Assembly: GCF_013201895.1 (NCBI RefSeq)
Contig: NZ_CP053841.1
Coordinates: forward strand, 124,001 to 188,000
Source of the DNA: Campylobacter blaseri
GTDB taxonomy: Bacteria > Campylobacterota > Campylobacteria > Campylobacterales > Campylobacteraceae
Reading direction: 5' to 3'
DNA length: 64,000 nt
The translations under genes and the position numbers were made by a program. This document shows positions 58,193 through 64,000 of this stretch, piece after piece. Positions within the stretch are counted from its first letter, which is position 1. Every line of letters starts with the position of its first letter. Under the pieces are notes generated by a model. The model saw nothing but the letters and a program-made list of their open reading frames with translations, had not been told where the DNA came from and did not search any database.

Positions 58193-59476
58193 CTACTTAC
58201 CATACATTAAATTTGGTAAAAATAGGGATATCTCAGGTACATATGTTATTAGAAGCAGCCCTGCTAAAATTGTGATACTCCAAGGTAAAGATGCCACAAC
58301 AACATCTTTTAGGCTCAGTCCTGTTACACCACTTGCGACAAAGAGATTTAATCCAACTGGTGGTGTTATCATACCAAGCTCCATATTTACAACCATAACA
58401 ACCCCAAAATGTATAGGATCTATGCCTAGAGTTGTGGCTATTGGAAGTAAAAGTGGAACTGTTATCATAACAACAGAGCTAGGTTCCATAAATTGACCCA
58501 TTAAAAATAGTAAAAGATTTACTATTACTAAAAACATTATTTTACCAACATTTGCATCTAATAGTAATTGTGTTATATGTTGTGGTATCATCTCATCAGT
58601 TAAAAAATGAGAAAATATCATAGCATTTGCTATAATAAAAAATATCATAGCACTAGTCATAGCTGAATCTAAAATTATAGGATATAAATCTTTTATTTTT
58701 AAATCTTTATATACAAAAACTGAGACAAAAAAAGCATAAACAGCACTAGCCGCACCAGCTTCAGTAGGGGTAAAAATTCCACCATAAATTCCACCTATTA
58801 CTATAACTATAAGCATTAATGCCCAAAAAGCATCTTTAAAAGCACGAACTCTTGTTTTAAGTGAAGCTGCTTTAGTTCTTTTAAAACCAAGTTTTTTAGC
58901 ACCAAAATAGGTAACACCCATAAGCATAAAGCCTATAATTAGTCCAGGAATAACTCCAGCCATAAAAAGCCTACCTATCGACTCGTTTGCAGTAACTCCA
59001 TAAACGATAAATACAATAGAAGGTGGTATTAGTATCCCAAGACTTCCTGCTGTTGCTATTGTGCCTATGGCATATTTTTCAGGATAACCAGCTTGCTTGA
59101 TAGCTCCATACATTACAGAGCCTATGGCTACAACAGTAGCAGGCGAACTTCCGCTAACGGCTGCAAAAATTATACTTGCAAAAATAGCCGCAATTGGTAA
59201 GCCACCAGGCAGATGTCCAACTAATGCTTTTGCAAATTCTATTATTCTGCTTGCAGCGCTTCCTTTTGATAAAAATGCACCTGCTAAAATAAACATAGGA
59301 ATTGCCATTAATGAGTATTTATTTAGTCCATCAAAAACATGAGTAGTTATGCCTATTAAATCAAGATCACTAAAAAACATAGCTGATATCATAGTGCTAG
59401 AGCCTAATGCAACAGCAACAGGAACGCCTATAAGTATAAATAAAAAAAGTAGACCAAATAGAGTTAGCATCATCAT
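58193..59476 (-). CDS. dctM: TRAP transporter large permease DctM
   Basis: A 427-residue membrane protein of the DctM family with about 12 helices. Segments such as GSSPATVVAIGSVMYGAI, GSLGILIPPSIVFIVYG, EAGAASAVYAF and GMITPPVGLNLFVASGV are the family signatures. It forms the sodium-driven transport channel together with DctQ. Its start overlaps or nearly meets dctQ (2 bases). Confidence 0.95.
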   Translation of the reverse strand: MMMLTLFGLLFLFILIGVPVAVALGSSTMISAMFFSDLDLIGITTHVFDGLNKYSLMAIPMFILAGAFLSKGSAASRIIEFAKALVGHLPGGLPIAAIFASIIFAAVSGSSPATVVAIGSVMYGAIKQAGYPEKYAIGTIATAGSLGILIPPSIVFIVYGVTANESIGRLFMAGVIPGLIIGFMLMGVTYFGAKKLGFKRTKAASLKTRVRAFKDAFWALMLIVIVIGGIYGGIFTPTEAGAASAVYAFFVSVFVYKDLKIKDLYPIILDSAMTSAMIFFIIANAMIFSHFLTDEMIPQHITQLLLDANVGKIMFLVIVNLLLFLMGQFMEPSSVVMITVPLLLPIATTLGIDPIHFGVVMVVNMELGMITPPVGLNLFVASGVTGLSLKDVVVASLPWSITILAGLLLITYVPEISLFLPNLMYGK

Positions 59477-59478
59477 AG

Positions 59479-60090
59479 CTAATCCTTTATTACAGAATCA
59501 CGAATCAACTCTGCTTCACTTTGTTGCAACACTTCATCTGCACCTGTAGTGGCAACCTCATATACTTTTTCAGCTGCTCTAAAAGCTGCTGTAAAAAAGG
59601 TTATAGGAAGAACAAGTTGCGGTATCCACATAGGTATATTTAAATCTACACTTATCTCATCAAATTCCATAAGTAGTATAATTAGCTTAATTCCTAAATA
59701 GGAACTAAAAGCAAGATAGGCAAATGTTATAATATGAGATAGTAAAAGTAGTGCTTTTGCAAGCAGTTTCGGTAGTGCATTTAACATAATAGTAACTGAT
59801 ATGTGAATTCCTTTTTTAAACCCATAAGCTGCACCAAAAAGCGCAGACCAAATAAAAAGATAGTTAGTCAACTCTCCAGCCCATGTCATGTTCCCATTTA
59901 AAATAGTAAGGAAATTCATAAGAATTTCCCCAATACCTGTTTTTTCTACAAATATTTGAGCTAAGCTTAAAGAGTATCTAAGCACAACATTTACAAAAAC
60001 TAAAATAACCCCGAGGGAAATTCCTATAACAGCTATGTTTTTATTTGCATTGGAGATAAAAATATCAATATATCTAAAAACCTTTGACAT
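59479..60090 (-). CDS. dctQ: TRAP transporter small permease DctQ
   Basis: A 203-residue membrane protein with four helices and GELTNYLFIWSALFGAAYGFKKG, the DctQ motif. It is longer than some homologues because of an extra N-terminal helix region. It sits between dctP and dctM, 12 bases from the former. Confidence 0.9.
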   Translation of the reverse strand: MSKVFRYIDIFISNANKNIAVIGISLGVILVFVNVVLRYSLSLAQIFVEKTGIGEILMNFLTILNGNMTWAGELTNYLFIWSALFGAAYGFKKGIHISVTIMLNALPKLLAKALLLLSHIITFAYLAFSSYLGIKLIILLMEFDEISVDLNIPMWIPQLVLPITFFTAAFRAAEKVYEVATTGADEVLQQSEAELIRDSVIKD

Positions 60091-60102
60091 TGGTTTTACC
60101 TA

Positions 60103-61089
60103 TCACTGATTTAGGGTTTTTTTGATCAAATTTTCGCCTATACTGTCGTAAAATTCAGGATATATAGTCTCTGTTTTTTTCTTAAATTCATCCCTTTGTT
60201 CTTTTGAAAGAGTGTGAATTTTTATCTTTTGAGTTTTTTGTGCGTAATCTTGTATCTTAGCCATAAACTCATCTTCCATCTCTTTAGCCATCTCTCTTTC
60301 TTTAGCAGTTGCCTCTTTCATTGCTTGTGTTACTTTTTCTTGTAAATCTTTTGGTAGCTTTTTCCAAAATTTTTCACTTACTATTACTAAATATCCCAAA
60401 TATCCATGATTACTCATTGTTAAATCACTTTGAGCTTCATAAAATTTTTCAGTATAGAAATTTGCTAAAGGATTTTCAGCGCCATCAACTACACCTTGTT
60501 GTAAAGCTGAATAAACCTCTGAAAAAGGTAAAACTTGTGGTGTTGCGCCTAGGATTTTCATCTGCTCTTCTAAAACTTTAGAACTCATAATTCTTACTTT
60601 TTGACCTATAAGATCATCTGGTTTAATGATTCCTTTTTTGCTTGAGCTAAATTGTTTAAAGCCATTATCCCAAAAATCAAGTGCTATAAAGCCTTTTTTA
60701 TTAACCATATCTTTTAAAATTTGACCAACTTCTCCATCTATAACTTTATGAAGATGCTCTGTATCTCTAAACAAAAATGGCAGATCAAAAAGTTGCATTT
60801 GTGGAACTATTCTAGTAAATTTTGAAAAACTAGGCACAGCCATCTGAACATTGTTCATCTTTAGCGCTTTCATAACCGCTGCATCTGTGTAAAGTTGAGA
60901 ATTTGGAAAAATATGAACCTCTATTTTTCCATCTGTTAGCTCTTCAACTCTTTTTGCAAAATAGTTTGCTGCTTTGCCTTTTGGTGTATCTGCACTCACA
61001 ACATGAGAGAATTTAATAGAATAATCAGCTGCAAAAACTGAAGATACTAAAAACAATAGTCCTGTTAAAACTTTAGTCGTTTTGCTCAT
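60103..61089 (-). CDS. dctP: TRAP transporter periplasmic binding protein DctP (C4-dicarboxylate type)
   Basis: The start is set at 61089 because AAGGAG lies six bases upstream; a longer frame to 61119 has no such site. That gives 328 residues with a signal peptide ending VFA-AD. IKFSHVVSADTPKGKAANYFA, GQKVRIMSS with the substrate arginine, and NHGYLGYLVIVSEKFW fit the C4-dicarboxylate DctP group. It binds succinate, fumarate or malate probably, but other acids are possible. Confidence 0.92.
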   Translation of the reverse strand: MSKTTKVLTGLLFLVSSVFAADYSIKFSHVVSADTPKGKAANYFAKRVEELTDGKIEVHIFPNSQLYTDAAVMKALKMNNVQMAVPSFSKFTRIVPQMQLFDLPFLFRDTEHLHKVIDGEVGQILKDMVNKKGFIALDFWDNGFKQFSSSKKGIIKPDDLIGQKVRIMSSKVLEEQMKILGATPQVLPFSEVYSALQQGVVDGAENPLANFYTEKFYEAQSDLTMSNHGYLGYLVIVSEKFWKKLPKDLQEKVTQAMKEATAKEREMAKEMEDEFMAKIQDYAQKTQKIKIHTLSKEQRDEFKKKTETIYPEFYDSIGENLIKKTLNQ

Positions 61090-61357
61090 AATAAGCTCCT
61101 TTTTTAAAGTTATTTTCATTCTACGATAATTTTTTATCAGTTTTACAAAATAGAAAAAATTTTTTCTTAAAATGATACTTTTTTACTATTTTTGTTACCA
61201 TATGTAATAAAATTTCTTATTTGTTACATAAAATATAGTGAGAAGTATTGAGATAAGTTTTTTATACTAAGAGTTATATAAAATTTAGATTTGTCTATTT
61301 AATAAAGCATAATTAAAAGTTGATATAATGTTGTAAATATTTTAAAAAGGAAAAAAT
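61090..61357. promoter_or_regulatory. intergenic region between dctP and the tautomerase gene, with inverted repeat
   Basis: This 268-bp AT-rich divergent gap contains TTGTTAC-CATAT-GTAATAA (61192-61210), a near-perfect inverted repeat (6 of 7 pairs), and another TTGTTAC half-site at 61221-61227, 29 bases from the first. This looks like an operator for a dimeric regulator. TATAAT at 61324-61329 is the -10 box of the tautomerase gene. I did not find a clear -10 for dctP. Confidence 0.5.
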
Positions 61358-61558
61358 ATGCCATTTATTAATGTAAAACTTACAACCCCAGCACCCTCAA
61401 AAGAGATTCAAAATAAAATTGCAAAAGAGATAACAGATGTGATTGTAAATAATCTAAAAAAGCTACCAGAAAGAACTGTAATCTGCTTTGAGGAAATTGA
61501 GCCAAGCCACTTCTATTTTGGTGGAAAAAGTATTGAAGAGTTAAGGAGAGAAAAATGA
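61358..61558 (+). CDS. 4-oxalocrotonate tautomerase-family protein
   Basis: A 66-residue small tautomerase. After removal of methionine the catalytic proline is first (MPFINVKLTT). EEIEPSHFYFGGKSIEEL is the typical C-terminal part of the DmpI-like subgroup. The substrate is unknown. It overlaps the peroxiredoxin gene by 4 bases, so they form one operon. Confidence 0.88.
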   Translation: MPFINVKLTTPAPSKEIQNKIAKEITDVIVNNLKKLPERTVICFEEIEPSHFYFGGKSIEELRREK

Positions 61559-62061
61559 GCGAAGTAAAAGAGTTTTTAAAAGAGGATAGAGAGAGAAAAG
61601 TAACTTTAAAAGCTGGAGATAAAGCACCTGAGTTTAGTCTAAAAAATAGTGATGGTGTGGAAATATCTTTAAAAGATTTTATAGGCAAAAATGTTGTTTT
61701 GTATTTTTATCCAAAAGATAATACCCCAGGTTGCACTACTGAAGCTTGTGAATTTACACAAAATTATGATGAGTTTTTAGCAAATGATACTGTTGTAATT
61801 GGCATTAGTCCAGATAGTATAAAATCACATCAAAATTTCATAGAAAAACAGAGCCTTAAACATATCTTACTAAGTGATGAAGAAAAAGAGGTTAGTAAAC
61901 TTTATGGAGTTTATCAAGTTAGAAAAAACTATGGAAGAGAGTATTTAGGCATAGTTAGAACTACATTTGTTATAGGCAAAGACGGAGTTATAACCAAAGT
62001 TTATAAAAGTGTAAAAGCAAAAGATCATGCCATTAAAGTTTTGGCTGATTTAACTAAATAA
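61555..62061 (+). CDS. bcp: thiol peroxidase / peroxiredoxin of the Bcp type
   Basis: A 168-residue peroxiredoxin with the active site YPKDNTPGCTTEACEF holding the peroxidatic and resolving cysteines five residues apart. It has about 20 extra residues at the N-terminus. It reduces peroxides using thioredoxin, encoded near 43.5 kb. Start overlaps the tautomerase stop (ATGA). Confidence 0.94.
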   Translation: MSEVKEFLKEDRERKVTLKAGDKAPEFSLKNSDGVEISLKDFIGKNVVLYFYPKDNTPGCTTEACEFTQNYDEFLANDTVVIGISPDSIKSHQNFIEKQSLKHILLSDEEKEVSKLYGVYQVRKNYGREYLGIVRTTFVIGKDGVITKVYKSVKAKDHAIKVLADLTK

Positions 62062-62070
62062 AGAGTTAAG

Positions 62071-63147
62071 TTGGTAGTTCAAATTTGCTGCTCGGTTGAC
62101 TCGCACTATTTTTTAAAAAGGCTAAAAGAAGAGTATCCAAATGAAGAGATAATTGGATACTTCTACGACCCAAATATCCACCCTTATAGTGAGTATTTAT
62201 TGAGGTATCAAGATGTTGTTAGAAGTTCTAAAAAAATGGGAATTAATGTTCATTTAGGAGAGTATGATATCAACTCTTGGTTTTTGTGTGTAAAGGGGCT
62301 TGAAAATGAAAAAGAGCGTGGGGAAAGATGTCAAAAATGTTTTGATTTTAGAATGGATGCTACAGCTAAATTTGCTAAATCAATAGGGCATAATTTAATC
62401 ACAACAACACTTTTAATGAGTCCAAAAAAGTCATATGAGCAGCTTGTAAAATCTTTGGATGAAATTTGCAAAGAGTATGAGCTTGAGTTTATAGCACCTG
62501 ATTATAGAAAAAAAGGTGGCACACAAGAGCAGTTTGATTTGGCTAAAAAAGATATGCTTTATCATCAAAACTATTGTGGTTGTATTTATGCTATGAAGAT
62601 GCAAAATAAAGAGAGCTTAGAGTATGAGCTTATGAGTGATGTGCTTAAAAGAGCTTTGCCAAATAGCTGCGATGATAGGTTAAGCTTTTATAAAAAAGTT
62701 GAGAATTTAGAAAATGAAGGTATTAAGTTTAAGATTTTAAGAGATAAAATTATAAATTACCGACTTTTAAATGCAAAGGTTAAATTTGATGAAAAGGTTG
62801 TTAGGAGCTATTTTTTGTTTAATTCACACTTTGAAAGAAATTTGGTTAAATTTAAGATAGATAAAAAATGCGATGAGTTTTATACTAATAAAGAGCAAAT
62901 TAGGATATTATCTCTTGTTAAATTTAATAAAATTTGCGGGTTAAATTATAAAAATTTAAATGAACTTTATAAGAATCCTTTGAGCATAGAAGAAGAGCTT
63001 AGGCTTAGAGAAAAGATATCTTTTAGAGATAGCTTTTCACCTATAATTATAGTTGAAAACATACAAATTTCAAGTGCAAGAGTTGAAGCAAAATCTAAGA
63101 TTTATCTTGATGTAAAAGAGAGTTTAGAAATATGCAAAAACATTTAA
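62071..63147 (+). CDS. queH: epoxyqueuosine reductase QueH with C-terminal extension
   Basis: A 358-residue protein of the QueH (DUF208) family, which completes queuosine synthesis by reducing epoxyqueuosine in tRNA. The adjacent cysteines C6 and C7 (QICCSVDSHY), C87 and C90 (ERCQKCFDFRMD) and C169/C171 (NYCGCIYAM) are the cluster and catalytic residues. The family core ends near residue 180; the remaining 180 residues are an extension of unknown function, rich in lysine. TTG start nine bases after bcp. Confidence 0.9.
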   Translation: MVVQICCSVDSHYFLKRLKEEYPNEEIIGYFYDPNIHPYSEYLLRYQDVVRSSKKMGINVHLGEYDINSWFLCVKGLENEKERGERCQKCFDFRMDATAKFAKSIGHNLITTTLLMSPKKSYEQLVKSLDEICKEYELEFIAPDYRKKGGTQEQFDLAKKDMLYHQNYCGCIYAMKMQNKESLEYELMSDVLKRALPNSCDDRLSFYKKVENLENEGIKFKILRDKIINYRLLNAKVKFDEKVVRSYFLFNSHFERNLVKFKIDKKCDEFYTNKEQIRILSLVKFNKICGLNYKNLNELYKNPLSIEEELRLREKISFRDSFSPIIIVENIQISSARVEAKSKIYLDVKESLEICKNI

Positions 63148-63335
63148 AGGACATTGGTATAAAATTTAAATTTATCTAAATTGAGTAGTTTAAATTTATA
63201 TTAATTCATTGATAGACTAGGTAGGATTAAACAAAATAATTAGAAGATAAATTTAATATAGTATTTTATTCATATCAAGGAAAATTTAGTAAGAATTTGT
63301 TAAAATATTAAGTTAATTAATGATTAAGGTTAAAC
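63148..63335 (+). promoter_or_regulatory. AT-rich leader of fabZ-lpxA with -10-like box
   Basis: No gene is seen in these 188 bp. TAAAAT at 63301-63306 in TTTGTTAAAATATT, 30 bases before the fabZ ATG, is a weak -10 candidate. Confidence 0.35.
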
Positions 63336-63773
63336 ATGTTAGATGTAAATGATATTATGAAAATACTTCCGCATAGATATCCGTTTTTACTTATTGATAG
63401 GGTTATTGAAGTTAGTCCTGGCGAAAGTATTGAAGCTTATAAAAATGTAACAATTGGAGACCACATTTTCCAAGGACATTTCCCAGGACATCCTATTTAT
63501 CCAGGAGTTATGATACTTGAAGGTATGGCACAAGCTGGTGGAGTGTTAGCTTTTAAAAGCGATGATGATGGGGATTTTGAAAACAAAGTAGTCTATTTTA
63601 TGACTATTGATAAGGCGAAATTTAGACACCCAATTAGACCTGGCGATAAGCTTGTTTATAAGATAAATGTTTTAAAACATAGAGGTAGAATTTGGGTTTT
63701 AGAGGGAAAAGCTTATGTTGATGATAAATTAGCAGCCCAAGCTGAATTTCAAGCAATGATAATGGATAAATAA
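63336..63773 (+). CDS. fabZ: 3-hydroxyacyl-[acyl-carrier-protein] dehydratase
   Basis: A 145-residue hot-dog-fold enzyme for fatty-acid synthesis. [12 protein letters not shown] and the catalytic motif [19 protein letters not shown] (histidine and glutamate) are clear. It overlaps the lpxA start by one base; this FabZ-LpxA pairing supplies hydroxyacyl chains shared between membrane lipids and lipid A. Confidence 0.97.
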   Translation: MLDVNDIMKILPHRYPFLLIDRVIEVSPGESIEAYKNVTIGDHIFQGHFPGHPIYPGVMILEGMAQAGGVLAFKSDDDGDFENKVVYFMTIDKAKFRHPIRPGDKLVYKINVLKHRGRIWVLEGKAYVDDKLAAQAEFQAMIMDK

Positions 63774-64000
63774 TGAATATCCATAATACTGCTATTGTTG
63801 AAGATGGTGCTATTTTAGAAGATGGCGTTATAGTTGAGCAATTTGCATTTATAAGCAAGGATGCAAAAATAGGTAAAAATAGTATTATAAAACAAGGTTC
63901 AAGAGTTGTTGGAAACACAACTATTGGAGAAAATAGTAAAATTTTTAGCTATGCAATCGTTGGTGAGATTCCGCAAGATATGAGCTTCGTAAACGGCGAA
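63773..64000 (+). CDS. lpxA: UDP-N-acetylglucosamine acyltransferase, 3' end outside window
   Basis: 76 codons are visible. The frame begins [19 protein letters not shown] and shows left-handed beta-helix hexapeptides (AKIGKNSIIKQGSRVVGNTT), ending with AIVGEIPQDMSF, which matches the LpxA loop. It adds the first acyl chain in lipid A synthesis. The ATG overlaps the fabZ stop. Confidence 0.93.
   Translation, partial: MNIHNTAIVEDGAILEDGVIVEQFAFISKDAKIGKNSIIKQGSRVVGNTTIGENSKIFSYAIVGEIPQDMSFVNGE

Overview
The window is about 64 kb of AT-rich DNA, close to 30 % GC by eye, with tightly packed genes. It is almost certainly a chromosome segment of a Campylobacter-like epsilonproteobacterium (Campylobacterota). 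The reasons are: a NADH-dehydrogenase operon in which nuoE and nuoF are replaced by two small unrelated genes; NIF-type NifS/NifU as the Fe-S assembly pair; a blocks-of-genes order that I recall from C. jejuni (moaA-queE-queD-rsmE-rpmE-rsmI-rlmB-aminotransferase-hom-yraN-trxA-trxB; dapB-purF; SPFH-ilvE; tautomerase-bcp-queH-fabZ-lpxA); TorA-like reductase paired with a monohaem cytochrome; and promoters with a good -10 box but usually no -35 box. I cannot name the species.

Layout. 1-3480: tail of a SAM methyltransferase overlapping a FecBCD-type metal-chelate ABC transporter. 3510-6409 (minus): nifU, nifS, folE. 6542-12408: tig-clpP-def-comM-nnrDE-purN, one compact run. 12624-14128: an orphan amino-acid-binding protein and two nearly identical cysteine-rich Sel1/Hcp-like proteins. 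14211-16998: TerC-family membrane protein, then a Crp/Fnr regulator overlapping a two-PilJ-domain membrane sensor. 16995-18046 (minus): five tRNA genes (Pro, His, Arg, Arg, Leu) followed by ogt; 18167-18778 (minus): a lipoprotein. 18914-32446: the 14-gene nuo operon. 32433-33317 (minus): miaA. 33427-43449: a long forward run of tRNA/rRNA modification, queuosine, molybdopterin and amino-acid genes ending with yraN; 43518-44871: trxA and trxB. 45076-48150: periplasmic N-/S-oxide reductase with its cytochrome. 48250-50344: dapB-purF. 50732-55168: lactate permease and LutABC. 55248-58024 (minus): hisIE, SPFH protein, ilvE. 58193-61089 (minus): DctPQM TRAP transporter. 61358-64000: tautomerase, peroxiredoxin, queH, fabZ and the start of lpxA.

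How the genes fit together. The window describes a microaerobic or anaerobic respirer that uses organic acids: lactate enters through LctP and is oxidised by LutABC, C4-dicarboxylates probably enter through DctPQM, Complex I without its NADH module probably takes electrons from a flavodoxin or ferredoxin, and the TorA-like enzyme offers a terminal electron acceptor. Much of the rest is core metabolism. I see no phage, insertion sequence, CRISPR array, rRNA operon or toxin-antitoxin locus. The less ordinary parts are the methyltransferase/ABC operon, the duplicated Hcp-like genes, the Crp/PilJ pair, the mini-ORF before lctP, and the dctP/tautomerase intergenic region with inverted repeats.
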